Source: Limisphaerales bacterium (GTDB lineage: Bacteria > Verrucomicrobiota > Verrucomicrobiia > Limisphaerales > UBA11358). Taken from it: a stretch of 40,058 nucleotides of DNA. Both the position numbers and the translations under genes were made by a program. Below the pieces are notes generated by a model. That model ran no database searches, was not told where the DNA came from, and saw nothing but the letters and a program-made list of their open reading frames with translations. Positions 16,363-24,151 of this stretch are shown one piece after another. The first letter of the stretch is position 1; each line of letters starts with the position of its first letter. The DNA lies in assembly GCA_003139955.1 (NCBI GenBank), contig PLHK01000139.1, positions 67,258-107,315 of the forward strand. The letters run 5' to 3'.

Positions 16363-16845
16363 CTACACGGCATTTACGTCCTCAACAGGTTTGGATTTTC
16401 GTGTGACGAAAAAATACTGGAAAAAAATATGAAAGCCGGCAAAAAGCAAGCCGAAGCCTATCGCTATCAGTGGGCCAAGCCAAATAGTCTGGAACGAATC
16501 TATCTCCGAGCGCGTCGGCTCTGAGACATAATAAAGCACCGTCACCTTGTCACCGACCTGAAATGTGTGGCTGGAAGAACCAGCAAATGTGCGCTGGGTG
16601 TGAATAATACCGGAATCATCTGAAAACGTAAAAATCGGATGGTATGTAAAACCACCTTTTGATGTGGTGATGTGCCCCATCACATTAATCGTGGCGGGAG
16701 TAGTAGTGTTGCGCTCCATCTCAATAATCGTTCCTTGAGTTTTGGTGGCATACATGACGAAAGTGATCGTCCTGACTAGCCAAATCAATCCGGCAATGGC
16801 AATCAAACTACCAATGACCATAGATATTCCGCCCGGTCTATTCAT
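16363..16845 (-). CDS. DUF3592 membrane protein
   Basis: 160 aa with two hydrophobic helices, one near the N-terminus (VIGSLIAIAGLIWLV) and one near the C-terminus (IWLGPLIAIGFGLLFAGF). The region between is a beta-rich extracytoplasmic domain with YHPIFTFSDDSG and VGDKVTVLYYVSEPTRSEID, the pattern of DUF3592 (P.V.F...DG....F......Y..GD.V.V.Y.P..P..A.I). The function of the family is unknown. AT-richer than its neighbours; 70 bp upstream of the ankyrin gene and in the same direction. A TTAGGAGGCAT sequence precedes the start by about 20 bp and is similar to one before the gene at 29.4 kb. Confidence 0.8.
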   Translation of the reverse strand: MNRPGGISMVIGSLIAIAGLIWLVRTITFVMYATKTQGTIIEMERNTTTPATINVMGHITTSKGGFTYHPIFTFSDDSGIIHTQRTFAGSSSHTFQVGDKVTVLYYVSEPTRSEIDSFQTIWLGPLIAIGFGLLFAGFHIFFQYFFVTRKSKPVEDVNAV

Positions 16846-16861
16846 ATTCGCACGGTATGCC

Positions 16862-16868
16862 TCCTAAC
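16862..16868 (-). other. GTTAGGA boundary motif upstream of the DUF3592 gene
   Basis: On the minus strand GTTAGGAGGCATACCG lies about 20 bp before the DUF3592 ATG, preceded by GCGGCTTAATGCGAT. The gene at 29.4 kb has TTAGGCGGCATTACG in the same place. The combination resembles the 3' half (L'-R', GTTRRRY) of an integron attC site. It may mark the 5' edge of an inserted cassette. The embedded AGGAGG is too far from the ATG to be an ideal ribosome-binding site. Confidence 0.3.
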
Positions 16869-16887
16869 ATCGCATTAAGCCGCATTT

Positions 16888-17487
16888 TTATTTCGCATTC
16901 GCATCGGGAATAAAAATTTTCTTTCCGACAATCAGCGCGTTCGGATTTATTTTGGGATTGGCCGCGATGATTTGCGCCGTCGACACCTTCACGCCTTGCG
17001 CGTGATACGCCTTGGCGATGGCCGAGATCGTGTCGCCGGGCGCAATCGTGTAATCATAACCTTTCTGCGGCACCGCCGGCGCGGAATCGTCTCCGCTGCT
17101 CGTCGTCGCTGTCGTGTCCACGACCGGCTTGGCCTTGTGACCCGTCGGCGCGCCGCCGCTCAACTTGGCCAGATTTTCAATCTGCTTCAAAATCAGGTCG
17201 CGGTCGTCCTGACGTTTCTTGTCAATCTCCTGCACCTGCGCGGCGAGCGTCTTCAGATCATCCGCGCTGGCGCTGTTGTTGACGGCGGGCGTGCTGACCT
17301 TGTCGCTCAAGTCGCTGATCTGCTTGGCCAGGTCGTCCAGCCGTTTGCCCTGCTGCGCCTGGGCGTCGAGCAAATCCTGGATCTGGCCGGACAATTTATC
17401 AATCTGCTGCTGCGTGCCCGCGTCCTGCGCGTGCGCGAGTGAAACGGTGAAAATCAAAATAAACAGCCAAAGCGAAATCTTTCTCAT
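16888..17487 (-). CDS. Periplasmic coiled-coil protein with C-terminal LysM domain
   Basis: 199 aa. A signal peptide (MRKISLWLFILIFTVSLAHA) is followed by a long helical region (about 22-110) with heptad spacing typical of a coiled coil (IDKLSGQIQDLLDAQ, LDDLAKQISDLSDKV, AAQVQEIDKKRQD). A Thr/Ser-rich linker leads to a LysM domain (about 145-195): YTIAPGDTISAIAKAY, then IIAANPKINPNALIVGKKIFIP. LysM binds N-acetylglucosamine-containing glycans such as peptidoglycan. The protein probably oligomerises through its coiled coil while attached to the wall. A clean promoter lies directly before the ATG, so the mRNA is predicted leaderless. Confidence 0.88.
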   Translation of the reverse strand: MRKISLWLFILIFTVSLAHAQDAGTQQQIDKLSGQIQDLLDAQAQQGKRLDDLAKQISDLSDKVSTPAVNNSASADDLKTLAAQVQEIDKKRQDDRDLILKQIENLAKLSGGAPTGHKAKPVVDTTATTSSGDDSAPAVPQKGYDYTIAPGDTISAIAKAYHAQGVKVSTAQIIAANPKINPNALIVGKKIFIPDANAK

Positions 17488-17493
17488 GCCCCG

Positions 17494-17521
17494 AAAATAA
17501 ACTTATGTCCGTTCCCGTCAA
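17494..17521 (-). promoter_or_regulatory. Probable promoter of the LysM gene
   Basis: On the minus strand: TTGACG (17521-17516), a 16-bp spacer, TATTTT (17499-17494), then 6 bp to the ATG. The start site would fall on or next to the ATG. This is one of the clearest promoters of the window. Confidence 0.55.
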
Positions 17522-17579
17522 GATGAAGTGGTTCACGGCGCGGCGCAGTGAAGCCCGCAAAAATGCGCCGCCAGCGGGT

Positions 17580-18434
17580 TCAGAGTCTTTTTATGGGGTG
17601 ATACAATTTGTCCGCCTGCGGCCCGGCTTCCGCATGGCACGGGCAAGGCCGCATGGTTCCGTCCGCTCCCTCGGTGTAAAATTTATTTTTTCGGTCGGGC
17701 GCGACCAAACTTCCCTGGCCGCCGAAATCGGCCAGCTTGAAACCCTGTTGCTCGAGCAGAGTCGGAATTAATACTTCAAAGTGCCCGACCCAGCCGTCGC
17801 GATGGCTTTCGCTTAGGTGCTTGAGGGCGGCGTTGGAAATCCGGTAGATGGGATTGAACGAGCCGAGCCGCTTCGTTTCCGGAATGAATTTTTTCGGATG
17901 GCTCAAGCTCGGCCACCAGCACCAGTCCGGCTCGTCGGCATGACGGCGAATGCAGGAGGTCAGGAAGTCCGCCTCAACCGTGCGGAACGATTCAAAAAAC
18001 CGCCGCCAGTCGCCGGAAAACCGCACGTCGAACTCGATGAGCCAGTACTGTTCATAGTGGTTTTGATCCGCAAAAAAGTGCAGCAACGGAAAATGCGCGC
18101 TGCCCGGAACAAACGAATCCACCCACGGCCCGTAGCGCATCGCCCGCAAAATTTTATCCGTGAACGGATAGACCTCGCCCGCCAGCCGCGCATCGAACGG
18201 CGTGTCCGGCCGGACGTGCAGCAGAAAATGCGGCCGGGCAAACTCCTTCACCGCCCCGGAAATTTTTTGGTATTCGGCGATGACGTCATCGTTCACCACA
18301 TGAGACAGGAAAAGGACGGCGGTCTTTCTGGCATCCGGCTGGCGACCAGGTCGCGGGCGGGCGGTTGACCAGCCCCGGCTGCCGCCCAACAGCCTTCCCA
18401 GCAATCCACGGAAACCCTTTTGAAAAGCGGTCAT
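17580..18434 (-). CDS. Glycosyltransferase-like protein, possibly DUF3405-related
   Basis: 284 aa from the ATG giving MTAFQKGFRGLLG. After a basic N-terminus the protein has an alpha/beta start (AVLFLSHVVNDDVIAEYQ), then YWLIEFDVRFSGDWRRFF, which is similar in form to the E-x-D-V-R-x-x-G-x-W stretch of DUF3405 proteins and to the DxD region of retaining glycosyltransferases. Further on are WCWWPSLSHP and FNPIYRISNAALKHL. There is no signal peptide. A nucleotide-sugar transferase acting on a surface polymer is plausible, and uppP and the LysM gene are close by, but the family is only tentatively recognised. It stands alone on the minus strand. Confidence 0.6.
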   Translation of the reverse strand: MTAFQKGFRGLLGRLLGGSRGWSTARPRPGRQPDARKTAVLFLSHVVNDDVIAEYQKISGAVKEFARPHFLLHVRPDTPFDARLAGEVYPFTDKILRAMRYGPWVDSFVPGSAHFPLLHFFADQNHYEQYWLIEFDVRFSGDWRRFFESFRTVEADFLTSCIRRHADEPDWCWWPSLSHPKKFIPETKRLGSFNPIYRISNAALKHLSESHRDGWVGHFEVLIPTLLEQQGFKLADFGGQGSLVAPDRKNKFYTEGADGTMRPCPCHAEAGPQADKLYHPIKRL

Positions 18435-18561
18435 GCTGGCTGGTCGTGAAATTGTTTTGCGGCCATGTGGTTCAACGGGCAAAATTGAGTCACGTCCGAA
18501 TCGCGAAGTCAACCGGAAAGCCGGAAGCCGTGTAATCGCGCAGGCAATCTTGGGAATGTGT

Positions 18562-19209
18562 TTATCGCGTTATGGATGGTGGCATCATTGGAGCCCATTC
18601 AACTTTGTTGCTTTCCACTCGAAATGTAACATTTGCTAGACTGGGAAGTTTGCATTTGAAATTGGCGTAAAAAAATATGCCATTAAAATCTATCGTTGTA
18701 TAATTGGTTCCCAAAATGGCCACCGTATTCGAAAACGATGTCCCTTTCGGCACATTGGCGGAAACCCATAAATTCTTTTCGTTCTGTTCTTCGTAAGTTT
18801 CTGATGAATTTGGAAAGAGATAGTATCCATCGGGCATAAACTGAACCTCGCTTTCTGTTCCTCGGTCATTTATTTGCTCATCTACCCGGAATGCAATACT
18901 AGATGAATTTGTCCTGCCCGGAAGTGTGTATTTGAAATTAGCAAAATATAACCTGTAGCAGTTTGTAAAAGTTATAAAATTTGTTCCCAAAATTGCTATG
19001 GCATTTGAGAATGCCGATCCGTTCGTGACTATAGCACCAACTTGCGCTTCTTCCTTTCTCCATTTCTCATACTGTTCCGGTGGATACGGACGAAGATTGT
19101 TGATACAAACATATTGTGGTTTTGGACGCGACGTTACGAACGCAACGGCAGCAGCAGCCAAGACAATAACAATGGCTGTGACAACAAAAGCAAAGCCATT
19201 TCGTTTCAT
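18562..19209 (-). CDS. Membrane-anchored protein with an internal tandem duplication, unknown function
   Basis: 215 aa. A single N-terminal membrane anchor (about 8-27) is followed by two homologous units, residues about 57-113 and 149-201. Each contains FSN.(I/V)AILGTN(F/Y), then YFANFKYTLP or YANFKCKLP, then FRV(D/E). Each unit is preceded by a similar Glu/Tyr-rich stretch, so the duplicated block may be about 70-90 residues. No known family was recognised; the domain is predicted beta-rich and extracytoplasmic. The gene is clearly AT-rich compared with dprA and the glycosyltransferase-like gene beside it, and it is one of the small minus-strand islands. GTTGGGA lies about 20 bp before its start. 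Confidence 0.7.
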   Translation of the reverse strand: MKRNGFAFVVTAIVIVLAAAAVAFVTSRPKPQYVCINNLRPYPPEQYEKWRKEEAQVGAIVTNGSAFSNAIAILGTNFITFTNCYRLYFANFKYTLPGRTNSSSIAFRVDEQINDRGTESEVQFMPDGYYLFPNSSETYEEQNEKNLWVSANVPKGTSFSNTVAILGTNYTTIDFNGIFFYANFKCKLPSLANVTFRVESNKVEWAPMMPPSITR

Positions 19210-19259
19210 GTTGAAACACTATTCCCAACGCAAATTTGAGTCCAGCGCGAAACAAATTC

Positions 19260-19288
19260 TTGCCGCCCCGCGCCGCAGCCGCTAAAAA
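19260..19288 (+). promoter_or_regulatory. Probable dprA promoter, leaderless
   Basis: TTGCCG, a 17-bp spacer and TAAAAA, with 5 bp to the dprA ATG. Normal spacing would put the transcription start on the A of ATG. Confidence 0.45.
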
Positions 19289-19293
19289 ATCGC

Positions 19294-20403
19294 ATGGACT
19301 CCCGTGAAGCATTCATTGCGCTCAATCTCATCGAAGGCGTCGGGCCGGTACGCGCCCGCTCGCTGCTGGAACATTTCGGCGACGCGCCCAAAATCCTTGC
19401 CGCTTCAAAATCACAGTTGCTGCGCGTCCCGAACATCGGCGACGACACGGCGGAAAAAATTTCCGGCTGGGAAAAATCCATTGACCTCGCGGGCGAATTG
19501 AAGCGCATTTCCGATTTCGGCTGTCACGTCTTGATTTCGTCCGATGAACATTATCCGGCGTCGCTGCGGGAGATTTACGATCCGCCGCTCGTGCTGTACG
19601 TCAAGGGTGGGCTGACGGCGAAGGATAAAAACGCCGTGGCGATGGTCGGTTCGCGCATGACCACGCATTACGGCATCGAGACCGCGCGCAAGCTGGCGTA
19701 TCAACTCGCCTACACCGGCGTCACCGTGGTCAGCGGCGGGGCGCGCGGCATTGATACCGCAGCTCATCAGGGCGCGTTGAGCGGCAAGGGCCGGACGATT
19801 GCCGTTTTGGGAACCGGCATCAATCTGGTTTTCCCAACGGAAAACGCGGAATTATTCGAGCGCATCGCGGCGAACGGCGCGGTCATCACGCAATTTCCCT
19901 TCAACCGGCCGGCGGACAAGCAAACTTTTCCCATTCGCAACCGCATCGTCGCGGGCATGACGCTCGGCACGGTCGTGGTCGAGGCAAATCTGTCCAGCGG
20001 CGCGCTCATCACGGCGAATTTTGCGACGGAATATGGTCGGCAGATTTTTGCGGTGCCGGGCCGGATTGATTCGCCGCGCAGCAAAGGATGTCACGATCTG
20101 ATCAAAAAAGGCGCGAAGCTCTGCGAAGGCGTGGAAGATATTTTGAGCGAGTTCGAGTATCTGTTTCCCGCGAGCAATCAGCCGGCGACCGCGAGTGCGA
20201 CGGGCGTTTTGCCCGCGCTGGAGTTGAACGCGAACGAGCAGAAAATTTTCGCGGCGATTCCGGCGGGCGACGAGGCAAGCATTGACGAAATCATCCGCGC
20301 GAGCGGCCTGCCCAGCTCGACGGTGAGCGTGGCGCTGTTTGGTTTGGAGATGAAGCGGCTGGTGAAACAGTTGCCGGGAAAAATGTTCGTGCGGAATGTG
20401 TGA
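19294..20403 (+). CDS. dprA: DNA-processing protein DprA
   Basis: 369 aa. An N-terminal helix-hairpin-helix region (ALNLIEGVGPVRARSLLE) is followed by the DprA Rossmann domain: AMVGSRMTTHYG, VVSGGARGIDTAAHQGAL, LGTGINLVFPTEN, FPIRNRIVAGMTLGTVVVEA and FAVPGRIDSPRSKGCHDLIKKGA. A C-terminal winged-helix domain (about 305-369) ends the protein. DprA binds incoming single-stranded DNA and loads RecA during natural transformation; it is also widespread in bacteria not known to be competent. The length is normal. The gene stands alone, with a likely leaderless promoter. A small AT-rich gene sits immediately downstream on the other strand. Confidence 0.95.
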   Translation: MDSREAFIALNLIEGVGPVRARSLLEHFGDAPKILAASKSQLLRVPNIGDDTAEKISGWEKSIDLAGELKRISDFGCHVLISSDEHYPASLREIYDPPLVLYVKGGLTAKDKNAVAMVGSRMTTHYGIETARKLAYQLAYTGVTVVSGGARGIDTAAHQGALSGKGRTIAVLGTGINLVFPTENAELFERIAANGAVITQFPFNRPADKQTFPIRNRIVAGMTLGTVVVEANLSSGALITANFATEYGRQIFAVPGRIDSPRSKGCHDLIKKGAKLCEGVEDILSEFEYLFPASNQPATASATGVLPALELNANEQKIFAAIPAGDEASIDEIIRASGLPSSTVSVALFGLEMKRLVKQLPGKMFVRNV

Positions 20404-20416
20404 GCGAAAATCAGCG

Positions 20417-20450
20417 TGAAGAAATTTTTCGGTCTATCAAGCTGTTAGGC
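20417..20450 (-). repeat. Boundary motif shared with the islands at 25.2 and 29.0 kb (copy A)
   Basis: Reading the minus strand, GCCTAACAGCTTGATAGACC is followed by AAAAATTTCTTCACG. Copies B and C read GCCTAACAATTAGACAG and GCCCAACAGCTAGACGG, each followed by TGCAAATTT.CTTCGC. The alignment runs over about 35 bp with the same order of blocks. In all three cases the motif lies at the 3' end of a small AT-rich minus-strand gene. RYYYAAC followed by an imperfect palindrome resembles the R''-L'' half of an attC site. Confidence 0.45.
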
Positions 20451-20454
20451 CAAT

Positions 20455-20772
20455 TCATATCAAATAACACAATATCTCGATTGCTACCAAAGTGAAAGCG
20501 GCGACAGGGAAAAATGCTACGAACAAAGCCCACCACTCGAACGACGAAAACTTTGATCGCTTACGGATAATCACCAAAGCGGCACCGATAACAATGCAAA
20601 GCAAAGGAGTTACCGTAAGTATCATCATCCAAAATAAAGGTGTCGAAGACCATCCATCTTTGGAACCGCTAGTAAACATCTCACAAACACCGACAAGCCA
20701 AAGAGCCGAACAAATAAGTAGAGCAACCGCCAGTGCCGCGGGAGAAACTTGCTTGTGTTTGAAGGCGTACAT
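20455..20772 (-). CDS. Small three-helix membrane protein, unknown
   Basis: 105 aa. Three hydrophobic segments are visible: AALAVALLICSALWLVGV, FWMMILTVTPLLCIVIGAAL and WWALFVAFFPVAAFTLVAI. The short polar loop IRKRSKFSSFEW lies between the second and third and probably faces the cytoplasm. No family was recognised. AT-rich compared with dprA and the GYF gene around it, and opposite in strand to both. The stop codon lies 5 bp from the conserved boundary motif, as in the other islands. It is probably real because the hydrophobic pattern is coherent and the adjacent sequence is cassette-like, but function is unknown. Confidence 0.6.
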   Translation of the reverse strand: MYAFKHKQVSPAALAVALLICSALWLVGVCEMFTSGSKDGWSSTPLFWMMILTVTPLLCIVIGAALVIIRKRSKFSSFEWWALFVAFFPVAAFTLVAIEILCYLI

Positions 20773-21010
20773 ATCGGACTAAAAATTATTAGACCGCAGT
20801 TTTTGTGGCCTGTCGTGTTTAATAAAATAAAGCTATTGTGGACGTAATTTGTTATCAAACATATTTTCAACCGAAATGACGGATGATTTGTTCCCGGCAA
20901 CGGCGGCAAAGTTCCTTCGCCCACTGCTCGTGACGCTTTGGTGTTGGCGGCAAAGCAGCTTGCTTCAGCGCAAGCAATGAATTAGAAACAGCAGCAACAG
21001 AATCATCTTT

Positions 21011-21994
21011 ATGGCGAACTACCTCATCATCGGCGGCGACGGCAAGGAATACGGCCCGGTCACGGACGCGGATGTGCGCCTCTGGCTCGCCGAGGGCCGG
21101 CTCAACGCGCAGTCGCAGGCGAAGGCGGAAAGCGACGCGGAGTTCCGCGCGCTGGCGCAGTTCCCGGAATTTGCGTCGGCGTTCGCGCCATCGTCCGCGC
21201 CCGCGACGATTGCGCCGCCAAAATCCACCGCCGAATTTTTGGAAAACGATTACGAACTCGACCTGGGCGGCTGCATCACGCGGGGCTGGGAACTGGTGAA
21301 AAATAACATGGGCGTGCTGTTTGTCGGCACGCTGCTTTACCTTTTGATTGAAGGCGTGGTGGGCGGACTGGCCAACATTCCGGTGATCGGACCGCTGATT
21401 TCCATCGCAAACTTCGTTTGCTCCGGTCCGCTGATGGGCGGCGTGTATTATCTTTTCATCCGGGTGAATCGCGGCGAGCGGGCGGAGGCCGGCGAAATCT
21501 TTTCCGGTTTCCGGCGCGCCTTCGGCCAGTTGTTTCTCGGCGTGCTGGTGACCGGCCTGCTGGTGGGATTGTGCATGATTCCGTTCGTCATTTTGTTGGT
21601 CATAAAATTCATCCCGCTCGCGGGGCAGTTCCAAAATTGGCATCCCGGCACGGTGCCGGATCAGGCGACGATTGACGCCATCAAGTCACTGGTGTTCGCG
21701 ACGCTGCCGGTAGCCCTCGTTTGCGCAATCCCGGCAACCTATCTCTCGGTCTGCTGGAAATTCACTTTGCCGTTGATCATCGACAAGCAACTGGATTTTG
21801 GCGCGGCCATGAAGGCGAGCTGGAAAATGGTCAACCAGCATTGGTGGCTCGTTTTTGGGCTGGTCATCCTGATTTCGCTGGTGAATCTGGCGGGTTTCTG
21901 CGCGTGCTGCATCGGCATGCTGTTCACCATTCCCATCGGCTTCGCCGCGTTGATGATTGCTTATGAAACCATCTTCTGCGCCAAAAAAAATTAG
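21011..21994 (+). CDS. GYF_2-domain membrane protein
   Basis: 327 aa. The N-terminal 50 residues match the GYF_2 (DUF4339) pattern: YLIIGGDGKEYGPVTDADVRLWLAEGRL. A linker rich in Ala/Pro follows, then a membrane domain with about six helices (for example MGVLFVGTLLYLLIEGVVGG, LGVLVTGLLVGLCMIPFVILLV and WWLVFGLVILISLVNLAGFCACCIGM). This layout, a cytoplasmic GYF_2 sensor on a DUF975-like multi-pass membrane protein, is frequent in Verrucomicrobiota and Planctomycetes; its function is not known. The 3' end overlaps the next gene by 32 bp, indicating a coupled operon. Confidence 0.85.
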   Translation: MANYLIIGGDGKEYGPVTDADVRLWLAEGRLNAQSQAKAESDAEFRALAQFPEFASAFAPSSAPATIAPPKSTAEFLENDYELDLGGCITRGWELVKNNMGVLFVGTLLYLLIEGVVGGLANIPVIGPLISIANFVCSGPLMGGVYYLFIRVNRGERAEAGEIFSGFRRAFGQLFLGVLVTGLLVGLCMIPFVILLVIKFIPLAGQFQNWHPGTVPDQATIDAIKSLVFATLPVALVCAIPATYLSVCWKFTLPLIIDKQLDFGAAMKASWKMVNQHWWLVFGLVILISLVNLAGFCACCIGMLFTIPIGFAALMIAYETIFCAKKN

Positions 21995-22628
21995 CCGCGC
22001 GCAGGCCCGCAATGCCGTTTTGCTGAACCAGTTTGCCACGCCCGGCCTCGGTTCCCTGCTGGCCGGCCGGAAGCTGGCCGGCTCGGGACAGTTGGTGCTT
22101 TCTGTCGTCGGCTTTGCCTTGGTCACGCTCTGGTTTGTTCAGATGATGATGCGGTATTACGGACAGATGTTCGGCGACACGACGGTGCATAATCCGGTGG
22201 TCTTGGGCAATCTTTTGATCGGTGGCGGATTATTTGCGCTGGCTTGGGTCTGGTCGCTGCAAACGGGTTTTAGCCTGCTGCGCGAGGCGTCGAAGGTCAG
22301 CCTGGACTCGCTGGAAACTTTTGCCGCCGGCCAGGTCAAAATGGAGCCGGCCAAAATCATCCTCGCGCTCTCGACGCTGCCGCAATGGGCGCGCCACGGC
22401 GAAATCATTTCGCGCACGTTTGCGTTCAAGGATTTTCCCGCCGCGATGAAATTCGTCAACGCCGTCGCCGAACTCGCCGAGCAGGCGCAGCATCACCCGG
22501 ACGTGGACATCCGCTGGAACAAAGTCACGCTCGCGCTCACCACGCACGACGCGGGCGGGCTGACGGAAAAAGATTTCGAGCTGGCGCGGCAGCTTGACCG
22601 GGAAGGAAAATCGCAGCCGGCGGTGTGA
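21963..22628 (+). CDS. Membrane-anchored pterin-4a-carbinolamine dehydratase-like fusion
   Basis: 221 aa from the ATG giving MKPSSAPKKISR, inside the previous gene. The first half has two membrane helices (about 42-60 and 82-100), preceded by NQFATPGLGSLLAGRKLAG, similar to TM2-type segments. Residues about 130-213 match pterin-4a-carbinolamine dehydratase: RTFAFKDFPAAMKFVNAVAELAE, then the catalytic QHHPDVDIRW (His177, His178), VTLALTTHDAGGLT (His195) and DFELARQLD. The signature HHP.....W.........H.......D is intact. Free enzymes of this type are about 100 aa, soluble, and recycle oxidised tetrahydrobiopterin. Fusion to membrane helices is unusual. It is coupled to the GYF_2 gene; no aromatic amino acid hydroxylase gene is in the window. 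Confidence 0.85.
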   Translation: MKPSSAPKKISRAQARNAVLLNQFATPGLGSLLAGRKLAGSGQLVLSVVGFALVTLWFVQMMMRYYGQMFGDTTVHNPVVLGNLLIGGGLFALAWVWSLQTGFSLLREASKVSLDSLETFAAGQVKMEPAKIILALSTLPQWARHGEIISRTFAFKDFPAAMKFVNAVAELAEQAQHHPDVDIRWNKVTLALTTHDAGGLTEKDFELARQLDREGKSQPAV

Positions 22629-22662
22629 AGCAAATTTTCAGACTCGCCGGTTTCCGCCTGCT

Positions 22663-24132
22663 TCATTCTCCATTCTGCATTTGTGTTCTTGGCGTGCGCC
22701 CGATCCAGATGCCGCTCACGCCGTAATCCCATTCGAGCTGCGGCAGGTTCGGACGTTCGTTGCCGTTGCCGTGGATGACAAGGCGGTCCGCCGCTTTCAT
22801 TTTGTTCACCCACGGCGCGTAGGCCTTGGCGTCGCCGTTGTTCCAGATGATGCTCTTATACGTTTCAAAATCCTCCGCCGGCATCAGCGCCGGTTCATAG
22901 CCGAGGATGTAGCGCCAGTCGGCGGTCGGATTTTTGTAGAAGGTCTGGTAAAAAATGCCCATGTCGGGCGAATACAAAATGCCGCCTTTTTCCGGCATCC
23001 AGCCGGCGAGTTCGGGATGCTCGGCCACCGAGAGAAATTGCCACGTCAGATTTTTCGTGTAGCGGCCACCCAGATCGCTCGTCACGGCCAGAAAGGTTGT
23101 GAGCGCAAGAATAATTGTTAGCAGCAATCGCCGCGAGGAATCGGCGGCGAATTTTGCGACGAATAAAAATTCCACCTCCGTCACGATCAACACCATCAGC
23201 GCCGGCCAGCCCCAGTCTTCCCAAAACCGGCTCACGCGAAAAGCGAGAATCCAGCAGCCGCACATCAGCCAGAACGCCGGGTTGCGCGTGAGTGAAACGG
23301 GGTTCGCCTTCGTGAACAAACGCAGCGCCACCAGCGCGCCGACGATGAGGACGGCCAGGATGTCGCCCGCGAACGGCTGGAGTTCCGTCACCTGCGTGAC
23401 GTTGGTCAGGTGCTGGCCGACGCCATTGACCGCCATCATCAGCGCGTGCGAAACGTAATCCGCCGGATGTCCCGTCAGCAGCGCGGAAAGCGCCGTTCCC
23501 GCCAGCCATGCACCCGCGACGAGCAGCGCCCAGCGGAATTCACCCGCAAAGAAAAACGCCGCCACCGGCAGCAGCCAGAGATACCACACGCCGTGGATAA
23601 AAGTGCAGGCGGTGATCATGCCCGCGAACGCCAGAAAAAATTTCAGCGCCGGTTTATTTTTTTGCGTGACGAACAGAATGATCATCAGCGCGGCGATGGT
23701 CACGTTGAACGGACGGCCGAGCAGGAAACGCTGCGGCAGGTCGGAGACGATCATCGCCGCCAGCAGCGCGACCAGCCACGCCTCCGGTCGCTTGAGCCAC
23801 GGCAGCAGCGCCGCGTTCACCGCGATGAACAGCGCGACGACGGAAAAAATGACCAGCGCTTCCGCGTCCCAGCCGGTCGCCTGATGCACCGCGCCGAGAA
23901 TGCCATGCCAGCCGATGCTCTGGTCAATCTTGAACGTCGGCCCCAGCACCAGGATTTCCGGCCACGACTTGCCGCTGACGGCCTTCGCGCAATGCCGCAG
24001 CGCGTCGTCGCCGGGCAGATAGCCGTATTCGATGATTTTTAACGGAATGAAAATGATGACGAGCGCGACGACCAGCCAAACGGCGAGCGGAACGAAGCGG
24101 CGGAATTTTTCGGGCAGTTCAAATTCAAACAT
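22663..24132 (-). CDS. Polytopic membrane protein, possible GT-C-type transferase
   Basis: 489 aa with about ten hydrophobic helices between residues 15 and 350 and a soluble C-terminal domain of about 130 residues. The first extracytoplasmic loop contains GYLPGDDALRH, an acidic pair placed as in GT-C glycosyltransferases, which use lipid-linked sugars. The C-terminal part (MGIFYQTFYKNPTADWRYILGYEPALMP, later WVNKMKAADRLVIHG) has the look of the periplasmic domain of such enzymes. I do not recognise the family, and the GT-C idea is inference from topology. It follows the metallo-hydrolase gene by 19 bp on the same strand and is probably cotranscribed. Confidence 0.6.
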   Translation of the reverse strand: MFEFELPEKFRRFVPLAVWLVVALVIIFIPLKIIEYGYLPGDDALRHCAKAVSGKSWPEILVLGPTFKIDQSIGWHGILGAVHQATGWDAEALVIFSVVALFIAVNAALLPWLKRPEAWLVALLAAMIVSDLPQRFLLGRPFNVTIAALMIILFVTQKNKPALKFFLAFAGMITACTFIHGVWYLWLLPVAAFFFAGEFRWALLVAGAWLAGTALSALLTGHPADYVSHALMMAVNGVGQHLTNVTQVTELQPFAGDILAVLIVGALVALRLFTKANPVSLTRNPAFWLMCGCWILAFRVSRFWEDWGWPALMVLIVTEVEFLFVAKFAADSSRRLLLTIILALTTFLAVTSDLGGRYTKNLTWQFLSVAEHPELAGWMPEKGGILYSPDMGIFYQTFYKNPTADWRYILGYEPALMPAEDFETYKSIIWNNGDAKAYAPWVNKMKAADRLVIHGNGNERPNLPQLEWDYGVSGIWIGRTPRTQMQNGE

Positions 24133-24151
24133 GGCGCTTTAATTTTGCCAA

